From assembly GCA_947371955.1 (NCBI GenBank), contig CANBRQ010000003.1, positions 1 to 64,000 on the forward strand: 64,000 nt of DNA. The letters are read 5' to 3'. The stretch is from Paracoccaceae bacterium. GTDB lineage: Bacteria > Pseudomonadota > Alphaproteobacteria > Rhodobacterales > Rhodobacteraceae. Below the pieces are notes generated by a model. The model did not search any database, was not told the DNA's origin, and saw only the letters and a list, made by a program, of their open reading frames with translations. Of the stretch, positions 20,642 through 29,027 are shown piece by piece (positions within the stretch are counted from its first letter, which is position 1; the number at the start of each line of letters is the position of its first letter). The position numbers and the translations under genes were made by a program.

Positions 20642-21703
20642 TCATAAGGCGAAAATATGGGTCTGAGCCGGATCAAAGGTCAGGCCCAGTTCCGCGCCGA
20701 TCGGGAAGACCGCATCCCGCGCCAGAGCTGCGATCAGACGGTTGCCATCCTTCATGGTCAGTTCCACGACCGTCTCGGCGCCCAGCCGTTCGGTCAGCGC
20801 CACGCTTCCATGCAGCATGCCGCCCGACTCGACCGGGGTCAGGTATTGCGGACGCACCCCCAACTTGGCCTTGCCGCCGACCGTGTAGCCGGTGGTCTTG
20901 GCGGTGATCTCAACCGGATCAAGGGCGGCGTTGGAGACGAGAATCTTTTGGCCGTTCACCCCTTTCACATCGACGTCCAGGAAATTCATCGAGGGCGAAC
21001 CGAGGAAGCCAGCGACGAACAGGTTTGCCGGGTTGTGATACAACTCCATCGGGCTGCCGATCTGCTGGACGAGGCCATCTTTCAGGACGACGATCTTGTC
21101 GGCCAGCGTCATCGCCTCCACCTGATCATGGGTCACATAGATCATCGTGGCGCCAAGCTGCTGGTGCAGCTTGCCGATCTCCAGCCGCATGTCCATGCGC
21201 AGGGCTGCGTCGAGGTTCGACAGCGGTTCGTCAAACAGGAAGACCTGCGGCTTGCGGACAATCGCCCGCCCGATGGCAACGCGCTGGCGCTGGCCGCCGG
21301 ACAGCTGGCTGGGGCGGCGGTCGAGCAGGTGTTCCATCTGCAGGATGCGGGCGGCTTCACCCACCTTTTCCTCTTTCTCGGCTTTGGAGGCTCCGGCGAT
21401 GGTCAGGCCAAAGGCCACATTCTCGCGCACCGTCATATGCGGGAAAATGGCGTAGCTTTGGAAGACCATAGCCACGCCGCGATCTTTGGGCGGCAGGTCA
21501 TTGACGACGCGGCCGCTGATGGTCAACTCACCCGAGGTGATATCTTCCAGCCCTGCGATCATCCGAAGAAGGGTCGATTTGCCGCAACCCGAAGGGCCGA
21601 CGAAGACGACGAACTCGCCATCGTCGATGTCAATGTCGACGCCCTTGATGACATGGGCGGTGCCGTAGCTTTTCTTCAGGCCCTTCAGGGTGATGGCGGC
21701 CAT
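20642..21703 (-). CDS. Carbohydrate ABC transporter ATP-binding protein (UgpC/MsmK type)
   Basis: GPSGCGKSTLLRMIAGLE, LSGGQRQRVAIGRAIVRKP, C-terminal TOBE region. Confidence 0.95.
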   Translation of the reverse strand: MAAITLKGLKKSYGTAHVIKGVDIDIDDGEFVVFVGPSGCGKSTLLRMIAGLEDITSGELTISGRVVNDLPPKDRGVAMVFQSYAIFPHMTVRENVAFGLTIAGASKAEKEEKVGEAARILQMEHLLDRRPSQLSGGQRQRVAIGRAIVRKPQVFLFDEPLSNLDAALRMDMRLEIGKLHQQLGATMIYVTHDQVEAMTLADKIVVLKDGLVQQIGSPMELYHNPANLFVAGFLGSPSMNFLDVDVKGVNGQKILVSNAALDPVEITAKTTGYTVGGKAKLGVRPQYLTPVESGGMLHGSVALTERLGAETVVELTMKDGNRLIAALARDAVFPIGAELGLTFDPAQTHIFAL

Positions 21704-21706
21704 GAC

Positions 21707-22702
21707 TTACTCCGCGACTTTGGCTGGGGGTTGAACGTGCAGAAGGCCGTCGGGTCCGATGACGACGGGCTCGGGGTCGGTGACATAGCCGCCGAACTTG
21801 TCCTTGCCGCCGTCGGCGAAGCCGAGGATCACAAGGCCATCGGGCGTCTCGACAATGCGGGCGGCGTAACGCTGGCAAGGCTCGGCCCCGTCAAAGAGCG
21901 GTCCGGGGGCAAGACGCCAGGGGCCGCGCGGGTGGTCGGCGATCAGGTAGTGGTTGCCGGTGACCGGGCTTTGCGGGTTGGTGCGGCGGTAGTGCTGCGA
22001 CCATTGCGGACCTGCGGTGCAGAAGAGGCAGTACCACTGGGTGCCCGCCTTGAAGACCTGCGGCACCTCAAGCTGGCCCATCCCGCCGGTAAAGACAGGG
22101 GGGCGCAGGGTCCAGGTGTAAAGATCGGGCGAGCTGGCAAAGCCAATGGCTCCGCCCGCGTTGGGTTCCGCGATGCCGGGGGCGCGGGCGGTGAAATACA
22201 TCAGCCATCCGTCCGTATCCGGGTCTTTCATCACCCAAGGGTCGCGCATGGCGCGGTCGTGCCAGTGGCCGACCATGTGGTCTTTCTCATAGGTGTCGGC
22301 ATTGGGGCCGGTGATGTCGAGTGCAAGACCGTCTCCGACGCGCTCCCACGAATGCAGGTCGGTCGACGTGGCGTGGCCGACGCGCTGATAGAGCGATTTC
22401 TCGGACAGCGCGGTGCCGGTGTAGAACAGATGCCAAAGACCATCTGCCCCCTGAACAACCGAACCCGTCCATGTCGTGCTGTCATCCCAGGCCGGGCCGT
22501 TCTTCTGCGGGCCGAACATGGTGCCAAGATGCGTCCAGTTGACGAGGTCCTTGGACGTCGCGTGGCCTTGGGTCACGTTCAGGTGCCGCAAATCCGGGTC
22601 GATCAGACTGGTGGAGGCTTGCAGGAAGAAGCCATGGTAGGTGTCGCCGTCCTTGGCGTACCAGCTGTCCCATATCCATTTTCCGTCGAGTGCGATGACC
22701 AT
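21707..22702 (-). CDS. GH32/GH68/GH43-clan glycoside hydrolase, likely cytoplasmic
   Basis: WIWDSWYAKDGDTYHGFFLQ, RDPWV, GQLEVPQVF motif set; no signal peptide visible. Confidence 0.8.
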   Translation of the reverse strand: MVIALDGKWIWDSWYAKDGDTYHGFFLQASTSLIDPDLRHLNVTQGHATSKDLVNWTHLGTMFGPQKNGPAWDDSTTWTGSVVQGADGLWHLFYTGTALSEKSLYQRVGHATSTDLHSWERVGDGLALDITGPNADTYEKDHMVGHWHDRAMRDPWVMKDPDTDGWLMYFTARAPGIAEPNAGGAIGFASSPDLYTWTLRPPVFTGGMGQLEVPQVFKAGTQWYCLFCTAGPQWSQHYRRTNPQSPVTGNHYLIADHPRGPWRLAPGPLFDGAEPCQRYAARIVETPDGLVILGFADGGKDKFGGYVTDPEPVVIGPDGLLHVQPPAKVAE

Positions 22703-22724
22703 GGTGCGTTTCCTTTGCCGGTAG

Positions 22725-22776
22725 CCGGGGGCCAGCCCCCGGACCCCCGGGATATTTGTGCAAGTATGAAAGGGGG
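22725..22776 (+). repeat. Intergenic repeat family 1, copy C
   Basis: CCGGGGGCCAGCCCCCGGACCCCCGGGATATTTGTGCAAGTATGAAAGGGGG inside the sugar operon. Confidence 0.7.
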
Positions 22777-22781
22777 AAGGG

Positions 22782-23660
22782 TTAGCCTTTGACCCCGGTG
22801 GAAGCGATCGAGGCGATGAAGGCCTTTTGCAGGTAGAGGTAGAAGGCCAGCACCGGCAGGGTGATGAGGGAGAGGTAGGCCATGACCTCGCCCCAGACCA
22901 CGTTGAGCTGGAAGAAGTATTGCAGGCCGACCATGACGGGGCGGTAGCCCTCTTCCTGAACGACCATCAGGGGCCAAAGGTACTGGTTGTACATGGCGAG
23001 GAATTTCAGGATCGCCGCTGTTGCCAGCACCGGGCCGGCGAGTGGCATGACGATGCGGCGGTAGATGGCGAACCAGCTGGCGCCCTCGACGCGGGCAGCC
23101 TCGATCAGTTCGCCGGGCAGGTCTTTGAAGTATTGCACGAAGAGGTAGATCGTCAGGCCGTCCGCCACGAAGGGGATGATCTGGACATGGTAGCTGTTGA
23201 GCCAGCCCCAGGTCAGGCCATCCAGCCCGATCCACGGCAGTTTGGACGAGATTAGCAGAAGCGGTATGGCAATGGTCTCGAACGGCACGATCAGGGTGGC
23301 CAGGATGATGGTCAGGATAAGGTCGCGGCCCTGCCAGTTCACGAAGACGAAGACGAACGCGGCGGAGGAGCAGACGATCAGCGACAGCACCACCGTCACG
23401 CCGGTCACGATGACGGAGTTCAGGATGAAGAGGCCAACCGGCGCCCGTTTGAAGGCTGCGCTGTAGTTGTTGAACGAAATATCCCCCACCGGCAGGAAGG
23501 CCTTCAGGCTGGAGGTATCGGCCAGCAGTTGCGCATCCGGCTTCAGCGAGGAGATCAGCATGAAAACCAGCGGGAAGATGAAGATCACCGCGATCAGCAC
23601 CAGCACCGCATAGCGCACCGCCAGCCGCAGCCCGTGATTGTCAGAGGTTATCGTTGCCAT
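22782..23660 (-). CDS. Carbohydrate ABC transporter permease
   Basis: MATITSDNHGLRLAVRYAVLVLIAVIFIFPLVFM...; EAA-loop ELIEAARVEGASWFAIYRRIVMPLAGP. ATGA overlap with the upstream gene. Confidence 0.94.
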   Translation of the reverse strand: MATITSDNHGLRLAVRYAVLVLIAVIFIFPLVFMLISSLKPDAQLLADTSSLKAFLPVGDISFNNYSAAFKRAPVGLFILNSVIVTGVTVVLSLIVCSSAAFVFVFVNWQGRDLILTIILATLIVPFETIAIPLLLISSKLPWIGLDGLTWGWLNSYHVQIIPFVADGLTIYLFVQYFKDLPGELIEAARVEGASWFAIYRRIVMPLAGPVLATAAILKFLAMYNQYLWPLMVVQEEGYRPVMVGLQYFFQLNVVWGEVMAYLSLITLPVLAFYLYLQKAFIASIASTGVKG

Positions 23661-24733
23661 CACACCTTCTCCCGCGTGAGCCAGCGTTGGATGAGGGACA
23701 CCGACAGCACGATCACGAAGAGGATGACCGAGATGGCGGAGCCGCCGGAAATGTCCTGCTTGCCATAGCCGCGCTGGATGGCTTGGAAGACGATGGTTTG
23801 CGTGGAGTCCAAAGGCCCGCCCTTGGTCATCACGTCGATCTGGCTGAACAGGCCGAAGGCCTGCATGGTGATCACCACCAGCACCAGAACGGCTGTGTTC
23901 CGCAGCCCCGGCCAGGTGATGTATCGGAAGGTCTGCCATTTCGACGCCCCCTCGATGGCGGCCGCCTCGTACAGCGTGGGCGAGATGGTTTGCAGGCCCG
24001 ACAGCCAGATTACCATATGGAACCCAACCGCCTGCCAGACCGACATGGCGATGATGGCACCCAGTGCGGTCGAGGCATTGCCCAGCCAGTCGATTCTGGG
24101 CAGCGTGCCGAAGCTGAGGGCGCCGAGCAGGTTGTTCAGAAGCCCTGATTGCCCATCGTAGATGAAGCGCCAGAGCAGCGAGACCACAACGATCGAAACC
24201 ACGACAGGCATGAAATAGATCGCCCGGAAGACATTGATCCCCCTCAGTCTTTGATTGATCAGCAGCGCCAGGCACAAAGCCAGACCGCCCTGCAGGGGGG
24301 CTACGACGATCACGAAGATGAAGGTGTTCAGGATGGCCTTCATGAAGACCACATCGCGCGCCAGCACATAGGTCCTCCCCTCGCCCGAAGCGAAGGAGAA
24401 CAGCTCTCGCATCCCGTCGATGCCGGGGTAATCCTTGTTGTGGCGGGTGAAGCTGCGCAGTTCCGGCAGCTTGGGCTGGCCTGCGTCATCCAGCACCAGG
24501 TTGCCGGCGTCATCCTTCACCGGGTCAAGATGGAGCATGCCCATGCCCAGAAGCTGGCTGTAGTTGGCCAGACCAGTGAACTCGGTCGGGTTGGGCGAGA
24601 CCAGACGCTGGTTGGTGAAGGACAGGCCGATCGCCGCGATGAAGGGCAGGATCACGAAGCAGAAGATCAGGAAGGCGGCAGGCCCGGCCATCAGCCATCC
24701 GGTCCCGTTCGATCTGGTGAATTTCGATGCCAT
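23660..24733 (-). CDS. Carbohydrate ABC transporter permease
   Basis: EAA-loop TLYEAAAIEGASKWQTFRYITWPGL; MalF-like topology. Confidence 0.94.
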   Translation of the reverse strand: MASKFTRSNGTGWLMAGPAAFLIFCFVILPFIAAIGLSFTNQRLVSPNPTEFTGLANYSQLLGMGMLHLDPVKDDAGNLVLDDAGQPKLPELRSFTRHNKDYPGIDGMRELFSFASGEGRTYVLARDVVFMKAILNTFIFVIVVAPLQGGLALCLALLINQRLRGINVFRAIYFMPVVVSIVVVSLLWRFIYDGQSGLLNNLLGALSFGTLPRIDWLGNASTALGAIIAMSVWQAVGFHMVIWLSGLQTISPTLYEAAAIEGASKWQTFRYITWPGLRNTAVLVLVVITMQAFGLFSQIDVMTKGGPLDSTQTIVFQAIQRGYGKQDISGGSAISVILFVIVLSVSLIQRWLTREKV

Positions 24734-24763
24734 CGCGGCCTCATTGGGGAAGCGGTGAGAGGT

Positions 24764-24819
24764 GGGGGCGGCGCGAGCCGCCCCCGTTGGGACGCCCGAG
24801 GGGGGAGCAGCCCCCGGGC
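24764..24819 (-). terminator. Tandem GC-rich stem-loops between binding-protein and permease genes (attenuator or mRNA stabiliser)
   Basis: GGGGGCGGC-GCGA-GCCGCCCCC (9-bp stem) then GCCCGaGGGGG...GCCCCCGGGC. Confidence 0.6.
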
Positions 24820-24826
24820 ACCTGCC

Positions 24827-26086
24827 TTATTGGGCGGCGTAGCCCTTGTTCTTCTCGATGTCGGCGTTGATCTCGTCCACAGCGGCGTCCAGCGTGGCCG
24901 CTACGTCGGCACCGTGGGCAATGTCGGACGCAGCCTTCTCGAAGATCTTGGCCATGACCGGGTAGCCAGGGGTGACAGGACGCAGCACGCCTTGCCGATT
25001 GGACAGATCGAAGAACACGTTCAGCGGGCCGCCAACCTTGTAGTTGTCGGTCAACTCTGCCGCAGCCGCTGTTGCCGGGATCAGGCCAAGACCCTTGGAG
25101 AAGCGGGCGAGGTTCTTGGGTTGCAGGGCAAAGTTGATGAAGGCGTTTGCACCATCAGGGTGTTTGGAACTGGCCGAGATCGAAAGCTGCCAGCTTGCGG
25201 CCCCGATCTTGGAGCCGGCGCCGAAGTTCGGGGCGGGCAGGAACAGCACATCGTCAAAGGCTTTCAAGGCGCCAAGAGCCGCCCAGTTGCCATTCCAGGA
25301 GAAGGCGTATTTGCCCGTGGCAAAGCCTGAATCGCGCTCTGCCGGGTCTTGCGTTGCCTGCGCATAGCCGTCGGTGAAAAGGTGCTGCCACCACTTGCCC
25401 CACGCCATCGCTGCGTCGCCGTTCAGGGCACCCTCGGCAGTGCTATAGGTGGTGCGGTCGATCAGATCGCCGCCGAACGATTGCAGCAAGGGCGAGAACG
25501 CATAGGGATACCATTCGCCAGTCCAGGCGGTGCCAAGATCCAGCGCATATTCGAACTTGCCGGAATTCTTGGCGGCGTCCAGCGCAGCTTGGAATTCATC
25601 GGCGGTCCAGGGCTGATCAAGGGTGGGCTTGCGCAGCTTCAACTCGTCCAGATAGGACTGGCGCGTCACCAGCGAGATGGCGGCGTCCCACATCCCGATG
25701 CCGTAAAGTTTGCCGTTCCAGACGCCTTTGGGACCGGGCAGGTAGTCCTTGATCAGAGACTCGTCGATCTTCAAGGGCTGGATATAGCCGGACCATGCCC
25801 AGTTCGGCAGGATCGGGCCGTCGATGTCGATGATATCGGGCAGCGTGCCCGCCAGCGCTCCGGCCACGACGCTGTCGTTGTAGGCGGCTTGCGGGAAGGC
25901 GGTGATCACGACTTTCCAGTCGGGCTGGCTGGCGTTGAATTCGTCCAGCATCTCGTTGACCAGCTTCATTTCGTTGTCGTTGCCGGCCCCGTGATACCAC
26001 ATGGTCAGCTCGGTCTGGGCAAGGGCTGCCCCGGCAAACAACGTGCTTGCCAGCATCGCCCCTGCCAAAGTGTTGAATGACTTCAT
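24827..26086 (-). CDS. Extracellular sugar-binding protein (family 1 SBP)
   Basis: Signal peptide MKSFNTLAGAMLASTLFAGAALA; ELTMWYHGAGNDNEMKLVNEMLDEFNASQPDWKV. Confidence 0.95.
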   Translation of the reverse strand: MKSFNTLAGAMLASTLFAGAALAQTELTMWYHGAGNDNEMKLVNEMLDEFNASQPDWKVVITAFPQAAYNDSVVAGALAGTLPDIIDIDGPILPNWAWSGYIQPLKIDESLIKDYLPGPKGVWNGKLYGIGMWDAAISLVTRQSYLDELKLRKPTLDQPWTADEFQAALDAAKNSGKFEYALDLGTAWTGEWYPYAFSPLLQSFGGDLIDRTTYSTAEGALNGDAAMAWGKWWQHLFTDGYAQATQDPAERDSGFATGKYAFSWNGNWAALGALKAFDDVLFLPAPNFGAGSKIGAASWQLSISASSKHPDGANAFINFALQPKNLARFSKGLGLIPATAAAAELTDNYKVGGPLNVFFDLSNRQGVLRPVTPGYPVMAKIFEKAASDIAHGADVAATLDAAVDEINADIEKNKGYAAQ

Positions 26087-26110
26087 CGTTTTTCCTCAGC
26101 TTGGGTTTAG

Positions 26111-27169
26111 TCAGGTCAGGTTTGAGGCGCTAAGTTCCTTGACCGATGCGCGCCAGCACACCGGACCCGCAACGCGCTCGACTGCGGGTTCATTTCTGGT
26201 TTCGTCGGAAATCAGCGCCAGAAGGCGCTGAGCGGCCCGTTCCCCCATCGCCCGATAAGGCAGGTCAACTGTGGTCAGGGGCGGGTAAAGCTGTTCGGCG
26301 ATGACGCGGTAGTTGTCATAGCCCGCGACCGAGATTTCCTCGGGCAGTTTCATGCCACGCGAACGCAAGATGCCGTATACCTCCAGCGCCATCTTGTCGG
26401 TGCCGCAGCACAGCACCGTCGGCGGATCGGGCAGGCGCAACATCCGGTCGATGTGAGACAACATCAGTTGGGTTTCCGCCTCACGATCGGGCAAGTCGCA
26501 GTGTGCGACAATGGCCGGGTCGCAGGGGATACCCGCCGCCGCAAGGGCATCGCAGTAGCCGGCCAGACGCAGCCGGCCGGCCTCGACATCGGGGCGCAGA
26601 GTCAGATAGGCGATGCGGCGGTGCCCGGATGCTATAATTCTGGCCACGAGGTCGCGTTGGCCGCGCTGATCGTCGGGCAGGACAGCAGTGGTGCCACGGT
26701 CGTCAAAACAATTGGCCAAGACCATCGGCGTGCCATCGGAAATCGCGGGAAGCGAAACCTTCTGGTGATATTCCGCCACATAGATCAGCCCTTCGACCCG
26801 GTGGCGAAGGAAGGTGTCAATCAAAGGCGCGGCCTTTTCCACCAGGCCACCGGTATCGGCGATCATCAGCGTCATGCCCGAACTGGCGAGCGCCTTCTGA
26901 ATGCCCTGCACGATGAACAGTTCCGGCAGACCCGCAGGCTGGTTGGGCTCGGGCGACATCGAGATAGCGCCTGTGATCAGCCCGATCAGCCCAGACCTTT
27001 GGCTGCGCATCATCCGCGCCGCATTCGAAGGCACATAGTCCAGTTGCGCCATCGCAGCCTCAACCGCCTCGCGGGTGGATTTGCCAACCGGGGCGTCACC
27101 GTTCAGCACGCGGCTGACCGTTTTGGCCGAGACGCCCGCAATGCGGGCGACATCGTAAATCGTAGCCAT
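26111..27169 (-). CDS. LacI family transcriptional regulator
   Basis: MATIYDVARIAGVSAKTVSRVLNGDAPVGKSTREAVEAAMAQLDYVPSNAARMM helix-turn-helix. Confidence 0.96.
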   Translation of the reverse strand: MATIYDVARIAGVSAKTVSRVLNGDAPVGKSTREAVEAAMAQLDYVPSNAARMMRSQRSGLIGLITGAISMSPEPNQPAGLPELFIVQGIQKALASSGMTLMIADTGGLVEKAAPLIDTFLRHRVEGLIYVAEYHQKVSLPAISDGTPMVLANCFDDRGTTAVLPDDQRGQRDLVARIIASGHRRIAYLTLRPDVEAGRLRLAGYCDALAAAGIPCDPAIVAHCDLPDREAETQLMLSHIDRMLRLPDPPTVLCCGTDKMALEVYGILRSRGMKLPEEISVAGYDNYRVIAEQLYPPLTTVDLPYRAMGERAAQRLLALISDETRNEPAVERVAGPVCWRASVKELSASNLT

Positions 27170-27213
27170 GTCACCCCCCCCCTCGGCACCAAGGTACCTG
27201 ACACGTCCGGCTT

Positions 27214-27243
27214 ATGACACCGGTGTCATGTCATCGGTGTCAT
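27214..27243. promoter_or_regulatory. Candidate tandem LacI-family operators
   Basis: Perfect 16-bp palindrome ATGACACCGGTGTCAT (27214-27229) followed by 14/16 variant ATGTCATCGGTGTCAT (27228-27243), upstream of lacI. Confidence 0.72.
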
Positions 27244-27369
27244 AGGTGATTGCCAGATGATTCGTCAACAAATTCGTGAACAGTGCGCGTCGGGGCGGAC
27301 AGGCATGAAACTGCCGCCGACCTGCCGGAGAAAGGTGACAAATCCCGCGCGACGCGGCAGCATGCTGCC

Positions 27370-28146
27370 ATGCACATTGGTCTCAAAATCCTGGCTCTGG
27401 CCCTGCTCGGCCTCTCCGCTTGCGGTGGGCCCCCGGCACAGCCCGAAGCCCCTGCGGCCTTCACCGTCACGGCCCCGAACTTCGGCGAGAGCCATCCGGT
27501 CGACTGGAACGGCAATCCCCCTTCCAGCCATCCGGTCCATGGCATCGACATCTCGGTCTGGCAGGGCGAGGTCGACTGGCGCCGTGCCCGGGCCAATGGC
27601 GTGAACTTCGCCTTCTTGAAAGCAACCGAGGGCGGTGATCACATTGACCCCGCCTTCCTGCAGAACTGGCGCGCAGCACAGGCTGCCGGCGTGCCGCGCG
27701 GTGCCTACCACTTCTTCTACCATTGCCGCCCGGCAGCCGAGCAGGCACGCTGGTACATCGCCCATGTCCCGCGCAGCGCGCAGGCCCTGCCGCCGGTTCT
27801 GGACATGGAATGGACGCCACGCTCCCCCACATGCCGCGACAAGCGCCCCGGAACCACGGTCCGGTCCGAGGCGCGCATCTTTCTGGATGCCGTGCAACGC
27901 GCCTATGGCAAGCGGCCGATCCTTTACACCACCGTCGATTTCTACACGGAAAACGAGCTTTGGAAGCTCTCGGGCACAGACTTCTGGCTGCGTTCGGTCG
28001 CCGCTCATCCGTCTGACAGCTTTCCCGGCCAGCATTGGCTGTTCTGGCAGTATTCCGGCACGGGCCAAGTGCCCGGCATCGGGACCGCGACCGACCTGAA
28101 CGTCTTCGCAGGCTCCGCCGCTGCTTATACCGACTGGCTGCCTTGA
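27370..28146 (+). CDS. GH25-family lysozyme-like lipoprotein
   Basis: Lipobox LALALLGLSACGG; HGIDISVWQGEVDWRRARANGVNFAFLKATEG; VLDMEWT. Confidence 0.92.
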   Translation: MHIGLKILALALLGLSACGGPPAQPEAPAAFTVTAPNFGESHPVDWNGNPPSSHPVHGIDISVWQGEVDWRRARANGVNFAFLKATEGGDHIDPAFLQNWRAAQAAGVPRGAYHFFYHCRPAAEQARWYIAHVPRSAQALPPVLDMEWTPRSPTCRDKRPGTTVRSEARIFLDAVQRAYGKRPILYTTVDFYTENELWKLSGTDFWLRSVAAHPSDSFPGQHWLFWQYSGTGQVPGIGTATDLNVFAGSAAAYTDWLP

Positions 28147-28213
28147 CCCAGCCATTTGACGGCGTTTAACACCTGTTTCATTCGCCTTTAACGCGAGTGC
28201 CGCCTAGGTTGAT

Positions 28214-28248
28214 CCTGCGCAGACCGATTTCCTGCGCAGGCCTTTTTC
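28214..28248 (+). terminator. Terminator-like hairpin just upstream of the 80-aa ORF
   Basis: CCTGCGCAG-ACCGATTTC-CTGCGCAGG followed by CCTTTTTC; start codon 14 nt downstream. Confidence 0.72.
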
Positions 28249-28261
28249 AACGGAGAGTGTC

Positions 28262-28504
28262 ATGACTCGTTTTGTCGTCGATCTGGGCGATATTGCCCTG
28301 TCCAAGGAAGCTCAAGCCGCCATCAGCGCTGACATCCAAAAAGTCGCGCTGTCCCACATCGCCAACCTGCACTACGAAAAGCCCTTCGTGATGCGCTTCC
28401 CGCGCGACTGGTGGGGTTTCATTCTGCGGCAGGATTTCGAGGCGCTGCTGCATGGCGAACAGGCTCTTGGCCGTGGCCTGCTGCAAACCGCAGGCCACAT
28501 GTGA
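28262..28504 (+). CDS. Hypothetical 80-aa protein
   Basis: SD-like GGAGAG before ATG 28262; stop TGA overlaps the next ATG. Confidence 0.7.
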   Translation: MTRFVVDLGDIALSKEAQAAISADIQKVALSHIANLHYEKPFVMRFPRDWWGFILRQDFEALLHGEQALGRGLLQTAGHM

Positions 28505-28950
28505 TGGGTCCGGGCGGCTTCCCCCAAGCCGCCCGGCCTGACCAATACGCCTGTCCTTCGGCCCCCGCAGAACCGGGCGCCGGACTGCTGGGTGTACTGG
28601 GGCCGGACGGACGCATTGCCAACCTGCGGCTGCTGATGCAGGTGGACGAAGAGTTTCTTCAGGCCGCAAGGGCGAAAGGCGCACCCGAGTCCCGGATGCG
28701 CTTCACCAGCCCTTGCCAGACCAAGCGGTGCAGTCAGTGGACAGGCCACAGCTGCGGCGTGATCGAACGTGTGATGAGCGCCCTGCAAGACCGGGGCATG
28801 GCAGAAGCGGGCCTTGCTCCCCAACAAGGCCTGCAACCCTGCACCATCCGCGCCACCTGCCGTTGGTATGCCCAAGCCGGTCCCGAGGCTTGCGCCGCCT
28901 GCGCGCTGGTGATCACCGATACCCGAGAGGGCACACGCGAACCCGCCTGA
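28504..28950 (+). CDS. Hypothetical Cys-rich 148-aa protein
   Basis: Eight cysteines including CX4CX7C and CX5CX10CX2C; TGATG coupling with upstream ORF. Confidence 0.7.
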   Translation: MGPGGFPQAARPDQYACPSAPAEPGAGLLGVLGPDGRIANLRLLMQVDEEFLQAARAKGAPESRMRFTSPCQTKRCSQWTGHSCGVIERVMSALQDRGMAEAGLAPQQGLQPCTIRATCRWYAQAGPEACAACALVITDTREGTREPA

Positions 28951-28956
28951 AGGAAA

Positions 28957-28986
28957 GGGGGCGGCCGACATCCCCCGGCCGCCCCC
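28957..28986. terminator. GC-rich hairpin at convergent junction
   Basis: GGGGGCGGCCG-acatcccc-CGGCCGCCCCC, 11-bp stem; no strong T-run. Confidence 0.5.
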
Positions 28987-29027
28987 AGATCATGTCCCCT
29001 TAGGTCGGGGCGTGCCCCGGCTCAGGC

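Noticed and set aside
20657-22792. 711-aa plus ORF opposite the ABC ATPase and GH32/68-like genes
   Set aside because: Spans two confident minus genes; composition typical of antisense frames; no recognisable domain.
27370-28146. Prophage endolysin remnant
   Set aside because: GH25 protein has a lipobox and no neighbouring phage structural, holin or integrase genes; more likely a chromosomal cell-wall enzyme.
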